Assembly: GCA_016787225.1 (NCBI GenBank) | Contig: JAEUUY010000011.1 | Coordinates: 124,001 to 188,000, forward strand | DNA length: 64,000 nt | From: Chitinophagales bacterium | Lineage (GTDB): Bacteria > Bacteroidota > Bacteroidia > Chitinophagales > JADJOU01 | Direction of reading: 5' to 3' | Shown here: positions 34,478-42,906 of the stretch, one piece after another | Numbering within the stretch: position 1 is the stretch's first letter | Layout: each line of letters begins with the position of its first letter | Notes under the pieces: model-generated | Told to the model about the DNA's origin: nothing | The model's database searches: none | Seen by the model: only the letters and a program-made list of their open reading frames with translations | Made by a program: the position numbers and the translations under genes

Positions 34478-36287
34478 TATCGTGGTAAGGAATGTTGTAG
34501 AATATCGGTTTGCCGCTCGGTGTTACATAATAATTTTCGACTCGAAATATTTGTTCGGACAGATAATCCACTTCTTCATTAGTCAAGGATTGACTGCGTT
34601 TGATACTAGAAATTTTACATATAGAGATGAGCAACGTTTCTTTTTTTGAATTTTTGGCTTTGAAATTGTGTTTAAAGTTTTCTACCAATTCTATCAGCAA
34701 CTCCTTCTCATTTCCACTCGGCAAATCTGCAGGTATGCCCTGTATAGCAAAGACCTGATTGCCCATAGGACTGATATCAAAGCCTAAGTGATGGAGGTCA
34801 ACCATTATTTCTTCGAGTACGAAGCTATCTTGAATAGAAAAATCTACACAAATCGGAAACAATAACCGCTGACTAGCAATTTTTTCTTTAAGGGATAGTC
34901 GAAGCATTTCATCAAACAAAATTCGCTCGTGTGCACGTCTTTGATCAAGCAAAAGCAGTCCCTGATTGGTAGGCAATACGATAAATTTATTTAATATCTG
35001 GGTAGCACGACCTATGATTTCTATATTCTGTTTTTCAAATGGCAATTCTACATTGGCTTGTTCTTTTTGCTCCAGACCAGCTATTTCTCCTGAGTAATAC
35101 TCATTGTTAAGTGATTGAGAAAAAATAGCTTCCCAATTTTTTTCGTTTTGTTTGACAAATGAAAAACCTGCTCTACCATTTCCAGTGTTAGATTTATTCA
35201 ATACTTCTACTTGATTCTTCATAGCATTCGGATTGGCTACGGCATCCATATTGTGAAAAACACTGTCGATGTTAAAATCTATAGAGGGAGCTATATTGAA
35301 TTGCATCAGGGATCGACGAATACTCGCATTGATAAATCCATAAATGAGTTGCTCATCTTCAAATTTAATTTCCTGCTTGGTAGGATGTACATTAATGTCA
35401 ATCAACTTCGGATCGATGTCAATAAATATGACATAAAAGGGATAATCGCCTTGACTTATGAGGTCTTTGTACGCTGAGAAAATAGCATGCTGGATATAAT
35501 TGCTTTTTATAAACCGCTTATTGACGTAGAGGTATTGTTTGCCCTTAGATTTTGAATTGGCAGCAGTAGGCTTGCATACAAATCCTGATATTTTGAGAAT
35601 ATCAGCTTCTTCTTCTATCGGAACAAATTTTTCATTGTAGCTTTTGCCAAATATGTCTGTAATACGGCGAAGAGAACTCGCTGGGAGCAATCGATACATT
35701 TCATGGTCATTGTGATGCAGCGAAAATTCAACTTGAGGATAGGCGATAGCCAATCGACTAAATTCTGCTATAATCTGGGACATTTCTTGCGCATCTGATT
35801 TTAGAAAATTTCGTCTCGCTGGCACATTGTAAAACAAATTTTTCATTGCGAACTGCGTACCTTGTGGCAAACTAGCGGGCTCCTGTGCCTTCACTTCACT
35901 ATTTTCGATGACTATTCTTGTTCCGAATTCATCGATAGCACGCTTGGTTTTCATCTCGACCTGAGCTACTGCCGCTATGGAGGCCAAAGCCTCTCCTCTA
36001 AACCCATTGGAATGGATACGAAACAAATCGTCGATAGAGCGAATCTTAGAGGTAGCATGCTTTTCAAAACAAAGTCGAGCATCTGTAACGCTCATGCCTA
36101 TACCATTATCTATAACCTGAATCAAGGTTTTACCTGCATCTTTGACTATAAGAGAGATTTTTGTGGCTTGCGCATCGATTGCATTTTCCATCAATTCCTT
36201 GACTGCACTAGCCGGTCGCTGTATAACCTCACCAGCTGCTATCTGGTTAGATATGTGATCAGGAAGAAGTTGTATGATGTCTTGCAT
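34455..36287 (-). CDS. mutL: DNA mismatch repair protein MutL
   Basis: MutL links MutS mismatch recognition to strand removal. The N-terminal GHKL ATPase is intact: ELMENAIDA, DNGIGM, FRGEALASIAAV, and a second block with NVPARRNFL. The C-terminal dimerisation domain contains LDQRRAHERILFDE where nuclease-type MutL has DQHAxxER, and TPSGKP where others have CPHGRP, so latent endonuclease activity is doubtful. I use the ATG at 36,287 rather than a TTG 12 bases upstream, because the family begins MxDIIQLLPDxI. The protein is 610 residues. A candidate promoter is about 50 bases upstream. Confidence 0.93.
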   Translation of the reverse strand: MQDIIQLLPDHISNQIAAGEVIQRPASAVKELMENAIDAQATKISLIVKDAGKTLIQVIDNGIGMSVTDARLCFEKHATSKIRSIDDLFRIHSNGFRGEALASIAAVAQVEMKTKRAIDEFGTRIVIENSEVKAQEPASLPQGTQFAMKNLFYNVPARRNFLKSDAQEMSQIIAEFSRLAIAYPQVEFSLHHNDHEMYRLLPASSLRRITDIFGKSYNEKFVPIEEEADILKISGFVCKPTAANSKSKGKQYLYVNKRFIKSNYIQHAIFSAYKDLISQGDYPFYVIFIDIDPKLIDINVHPTKQEIKFEDEQLIYGFINASIRRSLMQFNIAPSIDFNIDSVFHNMDAVANPNAMKNQVEVLNKSNTGNGRAGFSFVKQNEKNWEAIFSQSLNNEYYSGEIAGLEQKEQANVELPFEKQNIEIIGRATQILNKFIVLPTNQGLLLLDQRRAHERILFDEMLRLSLKEKIASQRLLFPICVDFSIQDSFVLEEIMVDLHHLGFDISPMGNQVFAIQGIPADLPSGNEKELLIELVENFKHNFKAKNSKKETLLISICKISSIKRSQSLTNEEVDYLSEQIFRVENYYVTPSGKPIFYNIPYHDIEKHFYE

Positions 36288-36337
36288 TACAAAAGTCAAG
36301 AGTCAATTAGACTCTTAATCTATTTTTAAAGGATAAA

Positions 36338-36345
36338 CAAAAATA
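36338..36345 (-). promoter_or_regulatory. candidate -7 promoter element for mutL
   Basis: The minus strand reads TATTTTTG, about 50 bases before the mutL start. Confidence 0.4.
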
Positions 36346-36349
36346 AGGA

Positions 36350-36664
36350 TTATTCCACAGCTCCTTGCCAATTCATCATACCCCCCTTGAGGTTATACAC
36401 TTTGTCAAAGCCTTGTGATTGGAGAAATAAACAAGCCTGCATACTTCGATTTCCACTTCTACAAATAAATAGATAGGCTTTTTCTGGGTCTAACTGGTCG
36501 AAATTATCATGAAACTCGCCACTATTCCAGTCATAGCCAACTGCTGCCTGTGGTATTTTACCCTCTTCTATTTCAGCATGGCTTCTGACATCGATGGGTA
36601 TGACTCCTTGTGCTAATAGTTGTTGATATTCTTCTTCCGTTGCTATTTCTTTCAGCATATTCAT
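36350..36664 (-). CDS. single-domain rhodanese-like sulfurtransferase
   Basis: 104 residues forming one rhodanese domain. The active-site loop is C68-R-S-G-N-R-S, preceded by IPIDVRSHAEIEEGKIPQA, the cognate D-x-R segment. Such small proteins carry persulfide sulfur on the cysteine. No partner is suggested by the context: a metallopeptidase gene lies 11 bases upstream, mutL downstream. Confidence 0.92.
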   Translation of the reverse strand: MNMLKEIATEEEYQQLLAQGVIPIDVRSHAEIEEGKIPQAAVGYDWNSGEFHDNFDQLDPEKAYLFICRSGNRSMQACLFLQSQGFDKVYNLKGGMMNWQGAVE

Positions 36665-36675
36665 TTTTATTATAA

Positions 36676-37347
36676 TTAATCTCTTCTTCTACCCATAACT
36701 AGGGAAATATAATATAATAGCTGTAAAACAGAAGCTATAGCGTTAACCACATAGGTCATAGCTGCCCATTTCAAGCCGTCTTTTGCCATATCATACGATT
36801 CACCTTGAAGTCCTTTGGTATCTAACCAAGCTAAGGCTCTATTCGATGCATCAAATTCTACTGGAAGGGTTACTAAGGCAAATATGGTGGTTAGACCATA
36901 GAATGTGATTCCAATAATTAATGGTAGAGGACTCATTTGAAACAAGGCAAAGCCTATTAGAAGTAAAAAAGGCATTACTTTATTCGTAATATTAAGTAAG
37001 GGTACCATATTACTCCTAAATCCGAGCATTCCATAGGCTGTAGCATGTTGAACCGCATGTCCTACTTCGTGAGCGGATACGGCAGCAGCAGTGATAGTAT
37101 TCGAACCATATACTATTTCTGATAAGTTGACTGTTTTATCAGTAGGATTGTAATGGTCTGTCAATTGACCTGGCGTAGAGATAACTTGTACGTCAAAGAT
37201 TCCATTGTCTTTGAGCATTTTTTCTGCGATTTCCTTACCGGTCAAATTGAGTGGATTGACTACATGAGAATACTTATTCATTCGGCTTTTAAGCATCATT
37301 TGCACTAAAAACCCAGCGCCCATGGCTAGTAGAATTAAAATTTGCAT
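36676..37347 (-). CDS. YugP-like membrane zinc metallopeptidase
   Basis: 223 residues with an N-terminal helix, the zinc motif H93-E-V-G-H97 followed by AVQHATAYG, and three more hydrophobic helices (about 120-140, 145-165 and 200-220). This matches the neutral zinc metallopeptidase family of B. subtilis YugP. Substrate unknown. It is followed at an 11-base gap by the rhodanese gene. Confidence 0.9.
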   Translation of the reverse strand: MQILILLAMGAGFLVQMMLKSRMNKYSHVVNPLNLTGKEIAEKMLKDNGIFDVQVISTPGQLTDHYNPTDKTVNLSEIVYGSNTITAAAVSAHEVGHAVQHATAYGMLGFRSNMVPLLNITNKVMPFLLLIGFALFQMSPLPLIIGITFYGLTTIFALVTLPVEFDASNRALAWLDTKGLQGESYDMAKDGLKWAAMTYVVNAIASVLQLLYYISLVMGRRRD

Positions 37348-37414
37348 ATCTTGTAAATATTTATTTTCCCTAATAACAGAGACTAGGGCAAATTGGTTTC
37401 AAAAAAAAAGTCAA

Positions 37415-37771
37415 TTAATTATCAGGACCGCAGGCATCCGTCCAAGACTTCACTTTGGTCAATATACTGTCGGGAAGTTTGGCTGCACCTTTGGGCATAG
37501 AACCATTAGCCATTACGGAGTAAAAATGTCCGTGATCAACAGCTTCTTTTACCCCTGCATGCGTAGTAAACTGATGGCCACCTGCATTGCTAGCTACACT
37601 GTGACATCCGGCACTATTGCACGAAGCTGTCATCAAAGGAGCTATGAAACTCTTATAGGATACTGTCGTAGTATTTGAGGTGGTACAAGAATCATGGCTA
37701 TGGTTGTCTTTGGAGCAACCTAACACAGTTAGTATAAAAATTGTCGTTATGAAATAAATAGATTTGGTCAT
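37415..37771 (-). CDS. small lipoprotein with CX4CH haem-like motif (copy 1)
   Basis: 118 residues. The signal peptide ends in a lipobox (LTVLGC), so it should be a lipoprotein. The mature part has one CNSAGCH motif, with four residues between the cysteines instead of the usual two, and later GSMPKGA followed by KVKSWTDAC, as in class I cytochromes where a methionine is the distal ligand. I infer a mono-haem c-type cytochrome-like lipoprotein. It is paralogous to the gene just upstream in transcription and ends this envelope cluster. Confidence 0.7.
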   Translation of the reverse strand: MTKSIYFITTIFILTVLGCSKDNHSHDSCTTSNTTTVSYKSFIAPLMTASCNSAGCHSVASNAGGHQFTTHAGVKEAVDHGHFYSVMANGSMPKGAAKLPDSILTKVKSWTDACGPDN

Positions 37772-37808
37772 AGATATTAAGTTTTAATGAATAAACACAT
37801 AAGTAACA

Positions 37809-37816
37809 CAAAGATA
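37809..37816 (-). promoter_or_regulatory. candidate -7 promoter element for the copy-1 CX4CH lipoprotein
   Basis: The minus strand reads TATCTTTG, 38 bases before the start codon. The same octamer precedes both YceI genes. Confidence 0.5.
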
Positions 37817-37823
37817 CTAAATA

Positions 37824-38159
37824 TTAATTATTAGGAGAACAGGCATCTATCCAAGAAAACAATTTACTTTTTTCATCAGCTGTTAATGCAGGAGAACCAG
37901 CCGGTGGCATGGTATTATTATTTACTCTAGTTCTAATGTTAGAGCTTTTATCTTTTACGGTGGTATAAGTTGTTAGATTAATTCCGCCTGCGGCACTTGC
38001 ATTGTGACAACCACTAGTATTACACTTATTATTGAGGACAACACTAATATCTGAAGAATATTTAAATGTAGTGGTACCGCAATTCGAGGTTGTATCTTTT
38101 GTACAACTTAAAATCGTAACTAATGAAACAATGGAAACAGCAAATACAATTTTTTTCAT
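37824..38159 (-). CDS. small lipoprotein with CX4CH haem-like motif (copy 2)
   Basis: 111 residues with signal peptide and lipobox (VTILSC). CNTSGCH near residue 48 is the haem-like CX4CH motif, and NTMPPAGSPALTADEKSKLFSWIDAC supplies the methionine loop seen in c-type cytochromes. It lies 21 bases after the DUF5777 barrel gene. The two lipoproteins share the same architecture and near-identical endings (DAC.P.N), suggesting a recent duplication. Confidence 0.7.
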   Translation of the reverse strand: MKKIVFAVSIVSLVTILSCTKDTTSNCGTTTFKYSSDISVVLNNKCNTSGCHNASAAGGINLTTYTTVKDKSSNIRTRVNNNTMPPAGSPALTADEKSKLFSWIDACSPNN

Positions 38160-38180
38160 ATTTAAAAATTTAAAGGTTTA

Positions 38181-39113
38181 TTATTTATCTTTTAAAATGG
38201 TAAATACTCTGGAAATGTTGAAGCCGAGACGGAAATTGCCTTTGGTTGGATCTTCATTGCCTAGTGGTATAAATTGATTTTCCATAAGCCCTCCCGTATT
38301 GCTAAGTATGATATGAAATACGTGGCCTCCGGTCTCGAGCTCAAATCCTAAACCAATAGGTGGTATGTGTTTATTTTGGGATTGAAAGCCACTTTTGTTT
38401 ATTAGCTGATAGTAATCGGCTATGATAGCTGCACGATTGCTTATTTTAGCACGAGCACCTATACCTATAGCATAATGCGTATTGTTATCACCCAAAGTTA
38501 CCAGATTGCGGTGCACTATGGTAGGGGCTAGGATGAAAGAGATAGCATTGCTCATTTTTCTCGCTATTAATACTTGTCCAAAATAGTTAAATCTATGGGC
38601 TGCACTTCTGTCAAAATGTGTTACAGAACTAGAAGCTGACGCTGAAGGCATGGTGGTATATGTCAATCCTGCATTGACAGAGAGTGAAATAGGAATGGTT
38701 TTCTTATTTTGAATCAATATTTTATATTTGGAATTGGCGTCCCAAAGTTGATTGAGGTCATAAGCGCCTTTACTTCTTCCTATACCAATAGCCAATCTAT
38801 CCGTCAATCCATAATCGAAAGAAAAACGAATATCCGATACATTTTCGAGTCCGAAAAAATTCGTACTACCCCCACCGGGTCCCGCCAGATTTCCGAATCT
38901 ATGCGCTATACGAAAATCCAATTCTCCTTTTTTCACCTGTTCTATCGTGGTCAAATTGATAAGGCGAGTGGTTTTAAAGCTAGCCGTCACTTGATTGTCT
39001 AGGCTAGAGTCTGTTTGACTTTCCACTAATTTGGACAATTCATCATCTTGTGCGCTCAAGCTGAGAAATAATGAACATAATAGTAGTGTGGAACTAAATT
39101 TTATCCTATTCAT
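38181..39113 (-). CDS. DUF5777-like outer-membrane beta-barrel protein
   Basis: 310 residues with a signal peptide (SSTLLLCSLFLSLSAQ). The mature part is a series of amphipathic strands (FRIAHRFGNLAGPGGGSTNFFGLENVSDIRFSFDYGLTDRLAIGIGRS). This opening is characteristic of the DUF5777 barrel family of Bacteroidota. It lies 3 bases from the YceI gene upstream and 21 from the haem lipoprotein gene, so it is in the same transcript. Function unknown; an electron-transfer or substrate channel role is only inference from the neighbours. Confidence 0.8.
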   Translation of the reverse strand: MNRIKFSSTLLLCSLFLSLSAQDDELSKLVESQTDSSLDNQVTASFKTTRLINLTTIEQVKKGELDFRIAHRFGNLAGPGGGSTNFFGLENVSDIRFSFDYGLTDRLAIGIGRSKGAYDLNQLWDANSKYKILIQNKKTIPISLSVNAGLTYTTMPSASASSSVTHFDRSAAHRFNYFGQVLIARKMSNAISFILAPTIVHRNLVTLGDNNTHYAIGIGARAKISNRAAIIADYYQLINKSGFQSQNKHIPPIGLGFELETGGHVFHIILSNTGGLMENQFIPLGNEDPTKGNFRLGFNISRVFTILKDK

Positions 39114-39116
39114 AAT

Positions 39117-39662
39117 TTATTTGGTATATGGTTTTAACTCTGCATTTACATTTAATTCTATCTCCTCTGCGATATTCTTTACAACAATTTTGGGTATTTC
39201 TATATTATAATCTACGCATTTTACCTTGAAGTTAGATTTCCCAATAATTTTATCCTGAGATACCGTTAAATTTACAGGAAGCTCAACTTCTTTCTTGACA
39301 CCATGTATAGTCATTGTGCCTTTCAGAACTACTTGGTAGGTCCCTTCCATGCTAAGATCGGGTTTATTTGCAATCTGCCCTGTGAACTCAGCGAAAGGAA
39401 ATTTATCGGATTCCATATAATTCTCGTTAAAATGTTCCTGCATCAGTTTCTTGTCAAATTTAAAACTTTTGATAGGTATTCGAACAAAAATTTTTCCTGA
39501 TCCTGAATTAAAAGCGATACTGGCCTTGTCACTTTTGGCTTCAATATCTTCAATTACATTTTCTGAAAATAAACGTACGCTTGAATTTGCAGATGTCCAA
39601 ACTTGAGCTAACAAAATTTGAACAGCCAAAATATTCAAGGTTAGTATAATAATTTTTTTCAT
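39117..39662 (-). CDS. YceI-family periplasmic protein (copy 1)
   Basis: 181 residues with a signal peptide ending near residue 19. The YceI lipocalin-like barrel is shown by VRIPIKSFKFDKKLMQEHFNENYMESDKFPFAEF and LKGTMTIHGVKKEVELPVNLTV. YceI proteins bind polyisoprenoids in the periplasm. The central block is closely matched in the gene 238 bases upstream. A TATCTTTG promoter candidate precedes it. Confidence 0.92.
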   Translation of the reverse strand: MKKIIILTLNILAVQILLAQVWTSANSSVRLFSENVIEDIEAKSDKASIAFNSGSGKIFVRIPIKSFKFDKKLMQEHFNENYMESDKFPFAEFTGQIANKPDLSMEGTYQVVLKGTMTIHGVKKEVELPVNLTVSQDKIIGKSNFKVKCVDYNIEIPKIVVKNIAEEIELNVNAELKPYTK

Positions 39663-39708
39663 TTAAGGAATTATTCTCGAAAAGTAGTCAATTTAATTTT
39701 ATTTCAAC

Positions 39709-39716
39709 CAAAGATA
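39709..39716 (-). promoter_or_regulatory. candidate -7 promoter element for YceI copy 1
   Basis: The minus strand reads TATCTTTG, 47 bases before the start codon. The rest of the 238-base gap shows nothing else. Confidence 0.5.
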
Positions 39717-39900
39717 ACATAAAGTTTTTTAAAACTTGTTTTAATAGCCATGATAAAGTATTTTAACTAAACTATTAATTCATAAGGAATTTATTATTAT
39801 AATTCAAAACAAACTGACTAAAGCAACTTCAAATTTGCCCTCTACAACTGGAGTAGTTCTCTCTAATATAAGCTAAATGATATTTCACTAGAAAATACTT

Positions 39901-40443
39901 TTAGCCTTTAAGAATAAAATTGGCGTCAACAGTTACTTCTATGTTATCAGAAATATTCTTTCTCGTGACATTGGGAATCTTAATACTATGTTCGTGACAA
40001 GGAACTAAGAATACGGCTTTGCTTTCCAGCTTGCCATACTTCAACTTTAAAGTAGCCTTTACATCCCTCGGTGCTTTAACTCCATGTAAAGTTAGATATC
40101 CTTTTATTAATATTTCATAAGTGCCATCTACTTTAAGCTCAGGTATGTTTTGTATAACACCATCGTATTCCGCATAGGGAAATTTATCAGACTCCACATA
40201 GTTTTCATTAAAATGCTCCTGCATCAGAGGCTTTTCAAACTTAAACGACTTCATGGTTGCTTTAAAGAAAATTCTTCCAGTTTTCAAATTTAAAGCTCCC
40301 GCTGCAGTTTGTGTGATAGCTTCTATATCCTCAATAGGAGTCGTAGAAAAAAATCGAATTTTAGCATTCTTTGCCATCCAAATTTGGGAGGAGGCATCAA
40401 ACATGACCCATGTCATAATAATAGTAAGGATGAGTTGTTTCAT
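39901..40443 (-). CDS. YceI-family periplasmic protein (copy 2)
   Basis: 180 residues with a signal peptide (LILTIIMTWVMFDASS). LMQEHFNENYVESDKFPYAEY and YLTLHGVKAPRDVKATLKL align with the copy downstream, indicating tandem duplication. Function as for the family: binding of isoprenoid-type lipids in the periplasm. The C-terminal strand ends VTVDANFILKG. A TATCTTTG element is 20 bases upstream. Confidence 0.92.
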   Translation of the reverse strand: MKQLILTIIMTWVMFDASSQIWMAKNAKIRFFSTTPIEDIEAITQTAAGALNLKTGRIFFKATMKSFKFEKPLMQEHFNENYVESDKFPYAEYDGVIQNIPELKVDGTYEILIKGYLTLHGVKAPRDVKATLKLKYGKLESKAVFLVPCHEHSIKIPNVTRKNISDNIEVTVDANFILKG

Positions 40444-40462
40444 TTTTTTAAAATTTGGTATT

Positions 40463-40470
40463 CAAAGATA
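40463..40470 (-). promoter_or_regulatory. candidate -7 promoter element for YceI copy 2
   Basis: The minus strand reads TATCTTTG, 20 bases before the start codon; the octamer is identical to that before copy 1. Confidence 0.5.
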
Positions 40471-40494
40471 GAAAACTTAAAACTAATATTGCCT

Positions 40495-41625
40495 TTATTT
40501 ACATACTTTGGATAAAACCAAGTATCCTATTAGTGCAGAAATAGTAGATGCTATGAGTATGGCAAGCTTGGCTTGATTGACGAATTGAACATTGTCAAAA
40601 GCAAGAAATGAAACAAAGATAGACATGGTAAAACCGATGCCACCTAGACAACCTACACCTAGTATATGCTTCCAGCTCATTGTTGTGGATAGCTTGGACC
40701 AACCCAATAATACTACAATATATGAGAATAAAAAAATACCTAAAGGTTTTCCTAAAACCAAACCGAGAATAATCCCTACATCTAAGGAACTCATCAAGGT
40801 CATAAAAGAAAAGCCTTCGATAACAAAAGCCGTATTCGCTAAAGCGAAAATGGGTATAATAAATAAAGCGACTGGAGTGTGCAGCGATTTCTCGAGTTTA
40901 TTAGAAATAGAATTTTCACTTCCACTGCCAAATGGAATCACAAATGCTAAAAGTACACCACTAATCGAAGCATGAACTCCCGATTTTAGCATACAGTACC
41001 ATAGAATCAACCCTCCTATAAGGTAAGGCCATAGAACATATATTTTTTTTCTATTCAGAATAAATAGAATTAACATGATAATCGCCGAGCCAAGTAGGTA
41101 TTGCCAAACCAAGGTCTTGGTATAAAACAGGGCTATAATAATAATGGCGCCTAGATCGTCAATAACCGCCAAGGCTGTCAAAAAAACTTTAAGAGCAAGA
41201 GGTACTCTAGAACCTAAGAGCGAAAGTATTCCTAATGCAAAAGCAATATCGGTAGCCATCGGAATTCCAATTCCAGCCTGAGTAGTTTCTCCTCGATTCA
41301 ACAAATAAAAAATAAGTGCTGGCAAGATCATACCTCCCAAGGCAGCGCCAAATGGCAACAAGGCTTCTTTAAAATTGGACAACTCTCCGTTATAAATCTC
41401 ACGCTCTAGCTCTAAGCCTACCATAAGGAAGAATATAGCCATCAAACCATCATTGATCCAATGCTCTAAACTCATTCCTGCGAACTTGATGTGCCAAACA
41501 TCAATATATTCATGACCTGAAGTGGAATTGGACAACACGAGCGAAATTGCCGTACATGCGATGAGTATGAGACCAGCTGATTTCTCACTTTCAAAAAAGT
41601 TTGTAAATATTTTGGTTATCCGCAT
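40495..41625 (-). CDS. nhaA: Na+/H+ antiporter NhaA
   Basis: NhaA exports sodium in exchange for protons. The 376-residue protein has about 12 hydrophobic segments. The essential aspartates are D156-D157 in AVIDDLGAI (E. coli D163-D164), and D126 in MATDIAFALG matches D133. The length is normal. It is transcribed towards the YceI gene and away from the aminotransferase gene. Confidence 0.95.
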   Translation of the reverse strand: MRITKIFTNFFESEKSAGLILIACTAISLVLSNSTSGHEYIDVWHIKFAGMSLEHWINDGLMAIFFLMVGLELEREIYNGELSNFKEALLPFGAALGGMILPALIFYLLNRGETTQAGIGIPMATDIAFALGILSLLGSRVPLALKVFLTALAVIDDLGAIIIIALFYTKTLVWQYLLGSAIIMLILFILNRKKIYVLWPYLIGGLILWYCMLKSGVHASISGVLLAFVIPFGSGSENSISNKLEKSLHTPVALFIIPIFALANTAFVIEGFSFMTLMSSLDVGIILGLVLGKPLGIFLFSYIVVLLGWSKLSTTMSWKHILGVGCLGGIGFTMSIFVSFLAFDNVQFVNQAKLAILIASTISALIGYLVLSKVCK

Positions 41626-41746
41626 GATTACTTTAACTTGGCGAAGTTAGACAAATAAACAGCTGCGTATTTTTAATTTAGGAAATTTTAGGATAGCTAC
41701 CTATTAATCGTTTCTTCGAGATACATATCATCTATATTTTTTTTTA

Positions 41747-41754
41747 TAAGTTTG
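41747..41754 (+). promoter_or_regulatory. candidate -7 promoter element for the DegT aminotransferase gene
   Basis: TAAGTTTG lies 25 bases before the GTG start, in the divergent gap with nhaA. Confidence 0.5.
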
Positions 41755-41778
41755 CCTTCGAATTTCAAGTAATATTCC

Positions 41779-42906
41779 GTGAGAAAAATAGAAATGGTGG
41801 ACCTAAAAAGTCAATACCAAAAAATTAAATCAGAAGTAGATCAAGCAGTAATAGGAGTTATGGAAGCGGCTACCTTTATCAATGGACCAGCTGTTAAAGA
41901 ATTTTGCGATGACCTTGCTAGCTTTTCTGGCTCGAAATATGTCATACCATGCGCCAATGGCACAGATGCTATCCAAGTAGCTATGATGGCTATGGACTTG
42001 CAGCCAGGCGATGAAGTCATAGTGCCCGTATGGACCTATGTAGCGACAGCAGAAGTTATCGCGCTATTGAAATTAAAGCCCGTTTTTGCTGAAGTGGATC
42101 CTCATTCCTTCTGTTTAGATGTAAACCAGTTGGAAAGTAAAATTTCTCCGAGAACCAAAGCGATTGTTCCCGTTCATCTCTATGGTCAGTGTGCAGATAT
42201 GGAACCAATTATGAAACTAGCAGCGAAACATAGTTTATTTGTCATCGAGGATACAGCTCAAGCTATAGGAGCAGTTTATACGTTTTCTGATGGCACAAAA
42301 AAACAAGCTGGCACTATAGGACACGTAGGTACTACATCATTTTTTCCTTCAAAAAATCTCGGTTGCTACGGCGATGGAGGTGCGATCTATACTCAAGATG
42401 AGGATCTAGCTAAAAAAATGAAAATGATAGCGCATCATGGTGAGCGTATTAAATATTATCACGATGTTATAGGCTGTAATTCTAGATTGGATACCATTCA
42501 AGCGGCGATACTAAAAATCAAACTCAAGCACCTCAGAGACTACGAGAAAAATAGAAACCAAGTCGCAGACTTTTACGATAAGGCATTTGCCAATCACTCG
42601 AATATAACGACTCCATATAGGGCCTCTAATTCTACCCATGTCTTTCATCAATATACCTTAAAGTTAAACGGTGTGGACAGAGATGCTTTGAAAGAATTTT
42701 TAGCATCAAAAGATATTCCTTCTATGATTTATTATCCGGTGCCATTGCATCATCAATTGGCATATAAAGAGAATCTGCAACCGGGAGATAGTTTTGAAAT
42801 TTCTGAATCATTAGCTAAATCTGTCATTTCTCTTCCTATTCATACTGAAATGGATAAGGAACAATTGAATTATATTACTGAAACCGTAAAATCATTTTTT
42901 CTATGA
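41779..42906 (+). CDS. DegT/DnrJ/EryC1/StrS sugar aminotransferase (WbpE-like)
   Basis: A PLP enzyme of 375 residues. The cofactor lysine is K192 in TTSFFPSKNLGCYGDGGAI, and ANGTDAIQVAMMAM and VEDTAQAIG (as IEDTAQAIG) are family blocks. Together with the acetyltransferase it overlaps by 4 bases, it matches the WbpE-WbpD steps that make 2,3-diacetamido-2,3-dideoxy uronic acid sugars for surface polysaccharide. The start is GTG. The dehydrogenase and other polysaccharide genes are not in the window. Confidence 0.9.
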   Translation: MRKIEMVDLKSQYQKIKSEVDQAVIGVMEAATFINGPAVKEFCDDLASFSGSKYVIPCANGTDAIQVAMMAMDLQPGDEVIVPVWTYVATAEVIALLKLKPVFAEVDPHSFCLDVNQLESKISPRTKAIVPVHLYGQCADMEPIMKLAAKHSLFVIEDTAQAIGAVYTFSDGTKKQAGTIGHVGTTSFFPSKNLGCYGDGGAIYTQDEDLAKKMKMIAHHGERIKYYHDVIGCNSRLDTIQAAILKIKLKHLRDYEKNRNQVADFYDKAFANHSNITTPYRASNSTHVFHQYTLKLNGVDRDALKEFLASKDIPSMIYYPVPLHHQLAYKENLQPGDSFEISESLAKSVISLPIHTEMDKEQLNYITETVKSFFL

